NCBI GenBank assembly: GCA_036785705.1
Contig: JAWUZG010000356.1
Coordinates: 620,001 to 684,000, forward strand
Direction of reading: 5' to 3'
Length of the DNA stretch: 64,000 nt
DNA from: Acanthornis magna
Lineage: Eukaryota > Chordata > Aves > Passeriformes > Acanthizidae
How positions within the stretch are numbered: position 1 is the first letter of the stretch; each line of letters starts with the position of its first letter. Shown one piece after another: positions 12,549 to 25,806 of the stretch. The position numbers and the translations under genes are program-made. Under the pieces are notes generated by a model that was not told the DNA's origin, did no database searches, and saw only the letters and a program-made list of their open reading frames with translations.

Positions 12549-12732
12549 GGAAGGAAGGAAGGAAGGAAGGAATGGTGCGGAAGGAAGGAAGGAAGGAATG
12601 GTGCGGAAGGAAGGAAGGAAGGAAGGAAGGAATGGTGCGGAAGGAAGGAAGGAAGGAATGGTGCGGAAGGAAGGAATGGTGCGGAAGGAAGGAAGGAAGG
12701 AAGGAATGGTGCGGAAGGAAGGAAGGAAGGAA
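12549..12732. repeat. Composite GGAA / TGGTGC satellite
   Basis: Blocks of GGAA in 6, 5, 7, 5, 3, 6 and 5 copies are separated by six identical TGGTGC hexamers. The strands differ sharply: purine-rich on plus, pyrimidine-rich on minus. Because the array lacks stops it creates four apparent ORFs on both strands (12455-12814, 12466-12822, 12543-12773, 12572-12766) that encode only low-complexity repeats and are artefacts. The identical spacers suggest expansion by slippage or unequal exchange of a composite GGAA-TGGTGC unit. Copy number is likely polymorphic. Confidence 0.95.
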
Positions 12733-15700
12733 TTATTCTCTGGAAGTGGGTACATCTGTGTCTTGAACAACAAAAATCATGCTCTTTCTGACTCCACTTC
12801 CTTGACACCTGCAAGCAAATGAAATATGTGCTAAAATGTCCAGTTATATGAAAATTGGTTTGGAAAGGGCAGCTAGAGTAAAATCTAAAATGAAGGCAGG
12901 AAAATAACAGAAATCATAAATAACAGGAAATCATGACAGGGGCATAATCTTTTCCAGCCTTAATGATTTTATTATTTTATGAGATGTGGTAATATTATGT
13001 AAAAATAAGGCTCTCTGTAGAGTTGCCCAAAATAATATCTAGTAATCATTTGAGACATCCTATGTGGAATGGGTTGGTAAGTTCCAGACCTTACAGTGGT
13101 GCTGTAGCCTCGGGAGTGCTGGATTTCAGGGCGAATAAGCACAGGCAAAGCACATTGCATGCCTGTGGGCAGTAGAAACAAATGCTTCTTAGAGGTCACA
13201 AAGCCTCACAAAGAATCAATCTGTAGATACACATGTGCATGTGCCATGCATGTGCCAAGATACACTTTGTGATAGAACACTGATAGTGCAGGGCAGTAAT
13301 GAGGGGCAGCACTGTAGGATTTAATTTGTTATTATTTTATTTTACAACCAAGTTTGATGTAGATGCATACTTGAATTTCTTAGGACCTGGAAGATTCTTC
13401 AGCCTGTGAAACCACATGATGAGAAGGTGTTTTCCCTGCCAGGCAGGGCAGGTCTGGCTTCAGACATCTCAGAAGAACATCCTGGTTTGGTCTCTTTGCT
13501 GCTTCTGTCTCCTTCTGCTCTGTCTTCTTCCACAATGCATAGAGTGTTATGCTATGTCCTGTTGAGGAGCTAAACCATGTCCATTTAACAGTCACTGGGC
13601 ATTGCCTGTTTGTCAAATGTTTTAATCTGTGAACCAAATACGTGGAATGTGCAGTTAGCTTGCAGGAGTAGGTAGTCATAGGGGTTTACATGGGCTGATT
13701 GAGTGGGGTTTTCGCCTTAGTTTTGCGGATGCTGTTGTATCATGCCATGCTGCTTGTTTTCCAAAATTAAGCAGTATTTTAAGAAAAGAAAGGAAAGAAG
13801 CTTCCAGAAGAGTTTGATTTAAAATTACTTCAAGAATCCTGAACTATTAGCCATTTCATATGGAGCAATGCTAATGTTGTGCAATATGCATTAAAAGGGG
13901 AGGGGAAGAATGAAATGCTTTCAAACAAATGACTAATGTGCACATTAGGACAAGTCTTCTTGCATCTTAGGCATTTTCACTTCTTACATTGTTATGACTA
14001 CAAGTTCTACGTTTATTTACCACATAAAACTTTCATCTTTAGGGAATGAAAGATTTCCATATTAGCGCAGCAGAAATTTCCTCAAAACTGTTATGATCTT
14101 ACTTACTAATTAGGAAAATATTTTTGATCCTATGGATTGAAGAGAGACCAGGAGGTTTTCCATCTAACTAACTAGCTGTTATGCAACATGTGTGTTAAAA
14201 TATAAATAGTCTTTATATCTCTCTAGTAATTTATTTGATACACAAGTATGAGTGTTATTACCTCATGTGCATGTAACAAAGAGTGTCTCATGTTTTCTTG
14301 AATTCTACGTCTGTGAAGCAGAGACACCTTTTTAGTAGAGCTACTGATTTTCATCAGCTATTCATAACAAAAATACAAACTGATTTTGTTTTTAATATGG
14401 AATAGTGATATTTCAGTTTATTTTTAAAATTTTTTAAAAATTAATTTTGAACAACAAGATTTTCCCTGTTCTGAACAGTAAAAACCAAAATCTGAAAGTC
14501 ATTCAATAGAAGGCATTCTCACACTGGTAGGAATGCATGATAAAATGATGTTACAGAAGAGTTTGTAAGAAGATGTAAAATTATATGGATAAGTAGAATA
14601 TCATGGCAGCTAAGAGTACCAATTTATATTATAGATTCTCCTGTGTTGAAACAGTAGCACAAGTTATTTTCATTCATTGCAAAATGAAAAGCCCACTCCC
14701 TAAGACAGAAATTCTTTTAAAGTTGCTCTGTGTGTTAAAGAGAATGTTGCAGTAGTGACCCCCTGAGTGCCACATGGGTCATCCTGAGCTCTCCCAGGGG
14801 ATGCCCAACTCCAGCATGAAAACAGAGTCCCTGCCTTTGCATGTGTTTAGCTGAAGAGCTTCACCACAAAGGCAAAGCTCTTCAGGTCAGTTCTGGTTGT
14901 TTTCAAGGCACTTGGAGAATCCTTCAGTCCCTGTTCTTACCTAGTGGCGCTGGGGAGAAAGAGAGGGAAGACACTGTCTTGGTGCTGCTCCCTTGCTCTT
15001 CACTTCTTCCAAGGCACTGCTGCTCAGCACTTTGCCCTGGTACCTCCAGAGGTCCTACTTACTGGTGAAGAGGGTCAGCAGTGCTATTTGCTGTAAGCTT
15101 CGCAGTATTTTTTTCTTTTTTTAAAATGAGTAAATAATGTATAGCATCACCACCAGTGTTGTTCTAGCTTTTGTTGATCTCTGTATCTGATCTTCACCAG
15201 GCTGGGACATTTTGTGGGGAGGCAGAGAATGACACAAAAATGTTCTAGCAGTAGATGGTGAGCAAAGTCTGTAGCATGAAGCCATCTGTGGCTTCTCTCT
15301 TGTGGTGGCACGATAGATCTGTTAAGGAGACTTTTGGAGGACTAGGAAGCTAGAATGGATTTTAATGATTTATTTTCTTTGAAGTGAGGTACTTGGCATT
15401 TGATGGTTTATGCAATAATGAACAAAATTTTAATATGTTGCAGGTTGTTTTCTGACACTTTCCCAGGATAGATTGCATGTCAGGCCTTTTATACTGTAAA
15501 TATTTAGGAATAGCAGTGTTTGAAAATAGAGACTTGGCTATTCTACTAGCTTCACAGAAGTTTTCTTGCTTAAAGCAAGCATATCAAAGGATGACAATTA
15601 GTGCAACAGAAAAGAGAGTAAATATTTCAGTGTTAGGTGTTTGAGTACTATTGTTTTGTGTTGGTCTTCTTTGAAAAAAACTTCATTTGGTGAAACTGGA

Positions 15701-17405
15701 GGACAAAGTGCAGTGGGCAGTGAGTTGAGTGCTTTGCAGGGTACATCACTCAGAAGGAAGAGGGCACCTGGGCTGCCTCACAAAGCTGGAGGAGACAGGT
15801 GCTGACTTGACCTTTGGTGATTCCTTCTTAGTGTTCTTGGGTTGTTTTTGGTTTTCCGGGTGTGCTGCCAGGAAGACTCGAGAATGGACTTTGCACTGTC
15901 TCCATAAGAGAAACACTGTGCCTCTCCCACCTCTCAGTGACATTGTACTACCTCATTTTTAGCAGCTTACTAAAGCAGAGGTTTAGCCTCATCCTGGCAT
16001 GCCAAAGATCCCTTCTACTCTGTGATGTCTGTAAGAGACAGAGTTGGTCAAACACTGTGTGACCAAAACAAAGTTCTTGTGCTGCAACAACAGAGTGAGT
16101 CAAAATCTGTGTGTGGAAACTGTAATTCTCTCCCTTCCACTGGAGAGGTCATGTGGTTTTGAAGGTGCCTGCTCAGAAACCAATGTGACAGGTCCAAACC
16201 TAGTAAACCAGTGATGGTCTTTTTCACAAGATGTTTGCAATTTGGGGTAATTTTTTGTTACATGTTTTTCTAATCAGGCTTTACAAACAAAAGAATTTGA
16301 ATTTACAAGCCTTTATTCTTTCATTCAATCCTCTTAATTTAAGTTGATTTTGACCTATTCCAACTCTATTAATGATAAAATTGAAGAGGTGTTTTTGGCT
16401 ACTGTTCATAAATATACAATGATCTACAGTGTTTTTTACTGAATAGAATTTGAATTTAAAATACCTAAAAGATTAGTATTGGAGTCACGTAATCTTATCT
16501 CAAATATCCCTTTCTTTAGTATGGGAGCTGGTTTCAACTTTTCTAATACTTAACCCTTTTGCCTTGTAAATAATGCATATGCACTATGTGACTATTAAGA
16601 ATTTAGTCTATTGTCTCCTATTTTTCTAATTTATATGGTCTTCCTGATATGAAATGAAGAAGATTCTGGGCATATTCCCCCAGGACAGGAAAACTGCTAG
16701 TAGAATTCAATACTCTCTCCTACAGAAATTTGAATATATTTCGAATGCATTAAAATTGATCTTAAAAGGCAGCATTCTTTGTGGAAAGGTATCACTGTGC
16801 ATTTGCAACAAGTTAAAAAAGTATTATTTATGTTCTAGAAGTTTGCTGTTAGCTTTCAACAGTCTTAAAACTCAGAAAATTACTTTCAGAAGTCATTCTG
16901 CAGTGTATTAGGATATCAATATAGCTCAGGTTTTACTTGTTGCAAATGTGATTCTTGATATCACTTTGCAAGCAAATGCACTGTGCCCAGGGCTACAGCA
17001 TCCACTGAAAAATGCCTTCCTGGAGACTGCAAGGACACAGATGCAGTCTGGGCTGATTTCCAAGCTACTATGTCTGAAAATTCACCACATCACCTCTGCC
17101 AGCTCCTCTGTTTTTTGAAGGGATGAACTGAGGGGCACTGGGCATCCCACAATTGTGTATGGTGTTCTGCAGGTAGTTTTTTCAAAAGTGTAAAATTTTT
17201 GAAGTAAGGAAATCCTCCCTTGAGGCTCAGGCTGGCATACCATGTATGTACAAGTAAATAATGTGCAGCCTTTCAAAGGCAACACAAATCGTGAGTAAAA
17301 AAATTACCTATCTGTGTGAAGATTGATAGAGTAGGCATCGAATTTTGTTCTGTAAAAATGCCAATAAAGATGGAAGGTGAGTCAAGCTGCTTTATACACC
17401 ACCCC
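12733..17405. other. Unique non-coding sequence
   Basis: I recognise no gene or transposon. A 99-codon minus ORF (13380-13679) and two overlapping ORFs near 15729-15962 have no recognisable family. Stretches near 13840-13960 (TTAGCCATTTCATATG, GTGCAATATGCATT) and 15350-15450 (TTTTAATGATTTATTTTC) have the texture of conserved non-coding DNA but lack a specific strong motif. Confidence 0.6.
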
Positions 17406-17424
17406 AAAAAAAAAAAAAAAAAAA
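17406..17424. repeat. A19 homopolymer
   Basis: Nineteen consecutive A residues follow CACCACCCC. I see no attached processed pseudogene or SINE body upstream, so this is a simple homopolymer rather than a retroposition tail. Confidence 0.9.
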
Positions 17425-18189
17425 GTTAAATAGACCTAAATGAAACCCTAAACTGCTCTAGGTGTATTAATATAAAATGGTAAAGTCATACAAATGGAGC
17501 AACATATCTGAGACAAGACTGTGTATAATAGTAGTTTCCTGAATAAAATAGCAATAATGCCAGATTCTTATAGACCGTTATTCACAATCTAGAAGATAAC
17601 TTTCTAAATATTTTTAGTTTACAGCATATAAATAAATCAAAGAGTAAAATAATTGTATGTCAGACCATATGCTATCAAAGTATTTTACTGTGTAAGGGGC
17701 CTTAGAGATCCTGTATCACTTAATCATTTCATAAATATAGGTTTTCATTGAATATGAAATGTATGCACAGTAAAGGCGAGTAATATGAATAGTACCAAAG
17801 TGACACATCCTGCAGTAGTAAATAATCCAGATAACTAAATTGATATACTCAGGGATACTTAACTGGCACATTTTGAGTTGTATTGAACAGTTACATGTAT
17901 GGCAGTGTAGTATATCTCTTATTAGAGGTGGACTTTGACTCTGTTTCCACCAGTTACAATTTATTAAGTTGAAGAGTGACTACTTTTAAACTCAGCTAAT
18001 TAATTATTAGCTTAATACTTGGCAGTGTTGTTACTTTGCAACAGGCTCTAAATCCAAGTTATTTATGATGGTAGTTCAGGCACTGCAAGGGATCAGTTTT
18101 CATGAGCTCTGAGTTACCGGGGTTTGTGGATCAGCACACACTCAGTCATGTACTCAGTAAGAAGAAAGGAAAGCGGAGCAGAGATGAGG

Positions 18190-18480
18190 AAATAATTGTG
18201 AAAGAATGTGGCTCCCACCATGGTGCAATGGCAGCAGGAATTGTATCAGGCACACAAAATTAGCATCTTCATTTTTAGAGGCAAAATCCTATTTTACAAT
18301 CACAATTACTTTCAGCAGGGGCGTGAATGTGCATGAATTTATGGTTGGATCAGGAGTCTCACATGCCATGCCTAGGCTCTTTAATTGGGACTTGCACAGA
18401 GAAATCGGAGCATCTGTGCTAAATTTTACTGACATTATGCTATCAGGAAACCCAGGCATCTGATTTAGTGCCATAACTTT
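18190..18480. promoter_or_regulatory. Candidate conserved non-coding element
   Basis: The sequence combines AATTAGCATCTTCATTTT, CAATCACAATTAC, GTGCATGAATTTATGG and CTTTAATTGGGAC with two CpGs (GGGGCGTGAA, AAATCGGAGC). It carries two short antiparallel ORFs with no family resemblance. The motif mixture resembles conserved enhancers of developmental loci. This is judged by eye only. Confidence 0.28.
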
Positions 18481-18899
18481 AGGAACTGAACCCCTCCTTC
18501 CTATATATAGCCAAAAATCTGAACAGACAATCTACACATACGGTGCCACATCTTGATTCTGCCTTAATTTAATGAAATGGTGTATTTAGAATTAAGTGAT
18601 GGCAGAGTTTGGCCCATCATTTAGCCAGTGTTGTTATGAGTAATGGAAGGTGGCAATTAAAAGCCTGTCCCGCAGGGGAATTTTGGGTTTCATGTGAAAG
18701 ATGCTGGGAGGAGGAAGCTGTGGGGCTGGGGGAGGGCACACAGGCTGCTTCCAGCTGGTGTGAAGGGCTGATCTGCTGTGCATTCATTGCCCCTTGGTTG
18801 TGTCACAAGCAAACTTGTTCAAATAGGTTTTCAAAGAAAACCAGAAAATGGGTCTGTCTTAAGCTCCAGTGTTTCTGTCCTCTGAAACTCTCCTTTCTT

Positions 18900-18950
18900 T
18901 TTCATCACCTTCCTTCAGAGGTGAGCCATAATTAAGCTAAAAATAACAAA
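18900..18950 (+). other. Weak recursive-splice-like motif next to a MEF2-type site
   Basis: A pyrimidine-rich tract ending CTTCCTTCAGAG runs directly into GTGAGC (18921-18926). This is an acceptor-donor juxtaposition, weaker than the one at 54.1 kb because the junction is AGAG/GT rather than CAG/GTAAGT. A MEF2 consensus match CTAAAAATAA follows at 18937-18946. Either may be chance. Confidence 0.2.
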
Positions 18951-21900
18951 GCTGCTTCAGATTTTATCTCCTCTGGTGTCTCATTGCACCTGAGAGGTTA
19001 AAGCATTTATTTTACAAAAGAAACCCACATACAGAAAATTTTGGTTTTGTTTTGATGTTATGTGTACTGATGATCATGAATGAACATATTTTATGAGTAT
19101 TAAATATTGCAGGCTAGGTTCAACCATAATAATTGGTAAGTTTCCTGGAATTGCATGAATATATAATGAATTTTTATTAGACTTAATAAAAAAATTGAAG
19201 GAAATTTTATGCATAGATATGTATCCAGAATTTTATTAAAAATGTAAATGCATTATAAAGCAATAAAAGACAATAATGTCTACCAAAAATATATATTACA
19301 ATATTTTGTTTTGGATAGTGTTAATTTGTGTCAAATTCAAGCAATTGATAATTCTGTTTTTTTCTCTTTTTTTTTTATTGAAGCTGATTGTGGGTGGACT
19401 AATTTACTCTTGGGACATGAGTACCTGTCCAGGAGAGCTCTGGGGGACGTTTCGCTATCAAGTCCCTCAGTTGCATTCCTAAATTCAGGTGAAGATGAAT
19501 CTGTCTTCTGTCTTGTCTTTCCTTTTCGGCTTGAGCAAGTCTTGCTGCAAGTGAATGTGTTAAAATACAGTAAAAGAGGAGGCATGAAACTGATTTTTAT
19601 CCCCAGGCTGTAGTCACATGTCACAGATCAAGGTTATAAGAAACTGTGGGCTTCAGTATGGCAGGGAGCAGACACTGCTGTGGCTCCTGTAGGTTCTGTT
19701 CCTATGGGGGAAATGATCAGGCTTGGTCCTTCAGCCTGTCCCAGAGAGGAGTTCTGTGTGTCATTGCGCTCACACATTGTACAGAGCCCTGTCCTTAGGA
19801 CATCATTTTAACATGAACTCTTTGATTTCTCACACAAAAAATTTAGGAGCCGTGTGATCGGTATTTGCGTAATCTAGGTTTTATATTTCAAATAAGAAAA
19901 TGTTCGATGGATGTGACCAAAAGGCAGCTTTAGCCAGTCTTGCCATCTGAGCACCCCTCAGCCCCACCGCTGTTTGGCTGCAAAACACATGTCACAGAGT
20001 ATGGTCGTGTCCAGTGAGCCCATGCCCTGGGCTCCCCAGAACTGGAGAATGGAAATGACAGATTCCTGTTAGGGCCAGGTCCAGTTTGGTTTTTGCATTC
20101 AACCAAGTTTGTAGCAGACACAGAATATTCCTGTCATATATCCTGTTCCTTCTATCCCCCTCCATGTCTCCTTTCCCAAGACCATAGAGTGGAATAGAAG
20201 ATACGTTGATTTCTTGTTCTTGCTCTGTAAAAGAAGTAAAGCCCAGCAGCTTAACAGGCTTCAACTGTCTGAAGCTACTGCACACATCTTTAGTGTCAGC
20301 ATTTTATTTTTGCAAACAAAAACAAAGTCTAAAAAAACCCCATGTGATTTTGAAGCATTAAAAATGCCTTTTTCTTTCCCCTTTTAAAACAAAGCATTAA
20401 ATAAAATAAAAAGAGATTCCAAACCCGAATGTCCTGCTGCTTTTAGAAAATTCATCTCAAAATCCCTTTGAGTGTAACGAATTAATAGAGCATGTAGCTG
20501 TTTAAACTTAAGGTGGGGATACAGATGCCTTAAATCACAGAAACTAAAGACAGAGCAGACTTTACAGTATTTAAACTTCTGCATGTAAAATGATGCCATT
20601 GTTGCTTGTAAATATGCCAAAAGCCTCCTGTAGTGTCTTGTAAATATGCTAAGAATCCCCTGTAGTTAATTCTCCCACTACTGTTATAAATGAGAGCAAA
20701 GAAAATGTATTTCTTACATTATAGCCTCATTTCCCAGGTGTAAATCTGCTGTTTTGTTTGGCATTACCAGCTCTGCTCCTTGACTGACAGGTTTCAAAGT
20801 TTGCCATAATTGTGAGCTGTGCTCTCATTCACTGTGCTTTAGAATCAGCAGGGAGTGGTACTCTGTGCTGTTTTCTCAAAGAAAGGGCATTACAGTGGCA
20901 GCATCTAATAAATCCTGAAAGCATCCCCCCCTCTCTTGGTATCTTTCAAATTCCTGTAATAGCACCATTTCCTTTCCGTTGAAGCATCATAGTCTGAGCT
21001 GTGGTAATTATAATTGTCTTAGAACTCCCATTATAAACCGGAGTTTCTCTGTGTTATGGAAAAAATGGTGTAAGTAGGCCTGACACACTGTCTATCAAAT
21101 GCTATTCTGTGCTTGCTTCCTAATATTCATTCCAGGAGCAAAACAGTACAGGTAGAAAATGAGAAAAACTCCAGGAAATCCTGGTTAGCTACAGTGAAAG
21201 AGGGGCTGGCATACAAGTGCTGCACTGGAGAAAAGGTGCCAGGGCACCTTTCCATGGCCTGCCAAAGCATCACTCAGTGGCAAAGTCATGTAAGGGTCGA
21301 AGTCTGAGCAGTGCCATGGAGGGGCTGCTCACAGCACAAGGTGCTTTTCTTCAGGGGCTGCTTTTCTCCAGGGGTCTGCTCTGGTCCAGTCGAGAGTCCT
21401 GTCCTGGGTGCAGCAGCCTCGTGGACCTGGACAGATCCTGCTTGGGGTACTCTGATGCTACATGGGCTATTCTGGGGGAGGGTCAGAACAAACATCATGA
21501 GCCTGAGCCAGCTCCTCAGTTTGCAAAACGAGATTGTGCTCCAGCAGCACAGACCACAGACCTTTCTGGTCTCTCCCAGCAGGGACCAATTCACAGGACA
21601 GATACACAGTGATAAAATTGGTTTTCAACTTTGTGTTTCACTGAGATTTGGGACAGAGGCAGAAGTATTTAGGGTCAGTTTGGGGTTCAGAAAAAAATGA
21701 GTAAATATTGCATTTTCATTGTGCAAATCTGATTTTCCCACTGATTGCAGAGCCAGCTGTAAGGTACATCATTAAAATACTAATTCAGAAGTCATTTGTG
21801 ATGTACTAAAACTGGCATACCCCTATTGAGTAATGTACTGCAGTCAGTAGAATTTCTCTGAAATGATGCCACCTTCTGAAGAGGGACACTGTTTGGTCAG

Positions 21901-24900
21901 ATCTCTCTGTTTAGTCTTTAATCATTCTTCTTTTCTTCTTGAAAAATCTGCTGCAACTGTTGAGATTCAGTTTCCTGTATTTTCCTGACTGCTCTCTGTT
22001 TGTTTCACTGTATGGTTGAAAATTTATTATTTTAGACAAAATGTATTATTTTATTGTCTTGTTTGGTGTGTAAGATCCTGAGTACTTGGACAGACCTCAG
22101 TACTACCACCCTAACAATCCTGTAGGTTCTGCTAAAATAGGATCATATTTCTCTTATTATGTTCTTCAATGTGAAAAGCATAGTTTACATGCCTATTTAA
22201 ATACCCTCTTTCTGCTATTTATTATTTTATGTGCTGTTTTTCACCTTTCGGCACGAGCCAATATAATTGCCTTTATGTACTTTCAGGTGAAGAATGATTT
22301 ACTCACCAGACCAAAAAAAAAAGTTATTGGGCATAAATAAGTTCTGAGTGTGTCCCAACATTCTTGTATTTATTACAAGTTCAAGAGAGAGTGCTACCTA
22401 GTTTGAGAGCAATTCTTTGCAGAAAATAGATTGCAAAAAGTGCAGCATGTGTCTAGAGAGTTTTCAAAACCACAATTCTATTTGTGGTGCAAGGAACAAA
22501 GAACTGTGAAATACATGGTAAAACATAATGCACAGTGATTTTTACATACCAAAGGTGCTGACACGTACTAAAAGACACATGTGCTAACAAAGACCTGAAT
22601 GTTAAAGGTCTGTTTAAAAGCTGAATTAAATTCTGAATAGACTGGAAATACTCAGAAATATATTTTAAGGGTTTAAAACATGAGACATTATGTCTTTCTG
22701 CTTCCTTTTTCTTTTGTGTCAGCTGGGCTTTATTTGGTTTTTTTTTTACCCTCTATTGGGTTCTGTCAGTTTTCTAGAAAGTACTTCTATAATGAGGTAT
22801 CTGTAAAAATTTTGCTAGCTTTATTTAACTCCTGTAACTGATTACCCAGACCTTGGTGCAGTACATTATTTCACCACGGGTTAAGCTGTTATTGTCCAGC
22901 AGTCTCTACTCATACTTCTTCCTGCTTCTATATAACACCTCTGTCAAATGTTCTGCTTAATGTTTAGTGCAGTATGTTGGATGGCTTTGTAGTGTTTTCT
23001 CTCTAGAGCCTTAAACGTATCGCTAGAGAGGTGTCAGTATTGCAAAAATGAAATTTTGAATAGTTCATCTCATTTTGTCTGGAGTTTTGTTATAGCTTCA
23101 ATTCAGTCTGGTCTGCATGGGAAGTCCCAACTAATTTTCTTGGTATTTTTTCATTAGTTGATAAAAGAAAACAACCAGACAGTAAACTTGGCAGAAATGA
23201 TGATTTTTTTTTTAATTGGAGAATGGCTGGCTTTGAGGTTCATTTTTTCAGGACTAGTTAGAGAAAGTCCTTGAACTCCACAAGCTTTATTCGTGTGTCA
23301 CTGTACTAATTTCTGAACAGGTTCTTCTACAGCTCTTCCCATTTCTTCCTATTTCTTCCTAATCTTGTCCCACTGGAAGTCACTTGAATCTCAAAACCAT
23401 AGCAAAACCAGATTTTTCATCTGAATTGTGTTTCCCAAAATATGTGGAGTCTTGTGATTGAACAGTGCTAGTTAATAAAGATACTGTTGGGTTTAGAATC
23501 CAAAATCTTTGAAATTTGAAATATTTGAGCTTAGGTGCTTTCCAATGTATAAATATTGATTCTTAGTACACACTGGAACAGTCAAAAGTAAAGGTTGATG
23601 TTAAGAAAATGAATGAAGAACATACCTTCCTTTTTATCATATCATTTCTGTTCATCTTCTTGTGACTTTCAGGGTTATCACTGAAGCTTCTTTAAAATTT
23701 TGCAATTGCATAATGGTCTAAAAGTTGTGAATTACAAGGTGAAAAATGGAAAGACTTAAAAGTCTCTTGGCCCCTCCAGTGTATAAAGATACTTTTTGGT
23801 ATCCTTAAAGATTAACTTACTTAATGATTATTTACAGTATGCGTTATGTTTCAATGAATCTCCATCTTTCTGCTGGGATATTTTTATGGTCATTAATTTC
23901 AATACTGGATATTTGGCTTCAGTACCATCTAACTTGCTAATCTGTGCAATTGTGTACTGTAAAATGGTGTCCTCCTGAACTTTGTATTTCCACTCTTTCT
24001 TCTGAATCCATCCACGTATTTTTTTCCTTCCTCTCTTCTGAATATCTCCATATTGATGTCAATCACTATTGCAGTACCTTCCAGTACCGCTCTGAAGTGC
24101 ATAAACTTGCTCTTATACTAGCAGCTTTTCCTGGTGTCTTGGCACAGATCTGCTCAGGTGACTGCTGGTGAAAAGCAATTTAAACCAGCCCAGTGATTGT
24201 TGGCAGTCACTCTGCCATCTCTCTCCTCCACTTAACTAAATGTAAACATCATTCGTTTTCCGGCTTCAAAAAGTTTATAATTTCTGTACCCTGCAAAGCT
24301 GCTATGTGTACCTGGGGGGATAAGCAGCCAGGAGAGATGTTCTGGACAATGATTTTATCCTATCTGCATTGCTCTCTCTTTCCTTGCAGGTATCATACCA
24401 GTGTTCATACCATTCTTGAGTCCAGTGAGGAGTCAAGAATCACAGCCCACCCATAATTGTCCAAAGCTGTTTTTGAAAGTTTCCTGTCATACCTGGGGAA
24501 AAAATGCCTTTGCCTTTACCTGCTTGGGGTTAGTCCTGCCCACATACAGGGAGCAGGAGTGGTAGCTCCGTGTTGCTTTGGCCTTGGGATGCTTGTCTGT
24601 GCTAGCCTGAGCCTGATCTTGCTGACTGTGCTGCCTTTGGTAGTCCTTTCCATGGTAGTCTTATATTTAGGAACTACCTTTTGTTTTGTCAGGCACTGGG
24701 TCCTGGGGTCATCTCTCATGCTCCTGTACCTGGTGAACAGGTGAGCAGGCTTTGAGGTCTGAGCTGGGGATGAGTGTGGAGTTCCAAGTCTCTTGGCCCA
24801 TCTCTTGGCAGTATCTGAGGGCACTTACGCGTCCTCAAAGGGAGCTACTACTATGACTAATTATTTACACTAAATAGCTCCCAAAATGTCCTAGATGTAG

Positions 24901-25713
24901 TATCAGCATACAAGAACAGCTTACTGAAATATTTCCATAGAATGACATTATATGATATATATTTCCAAATCCAAAAAAGGTAGTGAGCAAGCTAAAGTTT
25001 AATAGTGCCTTTTCCATCTCTTTTCCTCCCCCAGTTTTCTCTTTGAAGGTTTTTACTAATTCTTTTGTAAACTGAATCTCTCTGTTCATTCAGAATAATT
25101 AAAACCATTTCTTCAGTCTTAAATGTTGGATATCAATTCTGGCCTGCTGCTATGATGATAGAAAACGTGATATAAAGATTTTAATTGACAGTCTGAGCTG
25201 AATCACTATGCCTGCTAACTGTCAAGGACAACCTGTCCTGGTGATATTCCTGCAGGTTTGCCAGGTCCCTCAGCGATCCTGAGGAAACCATAGTAGCTCT
25301 GTCTGCCAAGTTTTTTCTGTGTATTTCAGTGTAAAAGCGGTCAGGGTACTGAAGTCTGATTCTATTTTTGGTTTGATTTTTATTTTCTCACCTCTCACAA
25401 ATCAATTAGCCTTATTTTTAATGTAGATTTCTTTGCTTTATGTGTCTCTGCATCCACAGAAGAAAAAAAAGTAGTAAATAATTTTTATTTCATTGCATTA
25501 TTTGATTTTCCATTTTTGGTGCTATGCCCAGGCCCTGATACTTTCGGAGGTGGCTACATGAACCGCTTCAGGTCTTGCTTGTGCTGACACTTTGGGCTCT
25601 TGACTTAACTTTCTCCATGGTTTCCCCATGCTTTCTCCCTTCTCTGGGAATTCCACCAAGAGAGTATTTAGATGTGAAGTGGATCATTCCTTATCTTCCA
25701 TTCATTCACTCTT
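18951..25713. other. Unique non-coding sequence
   Basis: I recognise no gene or transposon. A moderately GC-rich patch at 21217-21700 yields three overlapping ORFs of 102-131 codons on both strands, and 24457-24744 yields a hydrophobic 95-codon ORF that starts at TTG, not ATG. None has a domain, so all are most likely chance. About 20960-21060 (GGTAATTATAATTGTC, ATTATAAACCGGAG) looks like conserved non-coding DNA. Confidence 0.6.
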
Positions 25714-25806
25714 AGAATCATAGAAGCACCAAGGTTGGAAAAGACCTCCAAGATGATTGAGTCCAACCTTTGGTTGAACGCCACCGTATCAACTAAACCA
25801 TAGCAC
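25714..25806 (-). mobile_element. CR1 3' end fragment, minus orientation
   Basis: On the plus strand the block begins AGAATCATAGAAGCACC and continues GGTTGGAAAAGACCTCC and GAGTCCAACC. This is the reverse complement of a CR1 3' UTR and tail. It then reads into CTAAACCATAGCAC, further inside the CR1 3' UTR, and stops matching at about 25806. The element therefore inserted on the minus strand and was 5'-truncated to fewer than 100 bases. The sequence joined to its 5' side is the coding-like block at 25806-25980. Confidence 0.85.

Noticed and set aside
12455..12822. Four overlapping ORFs of up to 119 codons on both strands
   Set aside because: They are translations of the GGAA/TGGTGC satellite, open only because the repeat lacks stops.
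17406..17424. Poly-A as the tail of a processed pseudogene
   Set aside because: No coding-like or SINE sequence lies upstream on the plus strand.
21217..21700. Three ORFs of 102-131 codons
   Set aside because: They overlap on both strands in a GC-richer patch with no family resemblance.
24457..24744. Hydrophobic 95-codon ORF as a membrane protein
   Set aside because: It starts at TTG, is preceded directly by a stop, and T-rich DNA gives hydrophobic residues by default.
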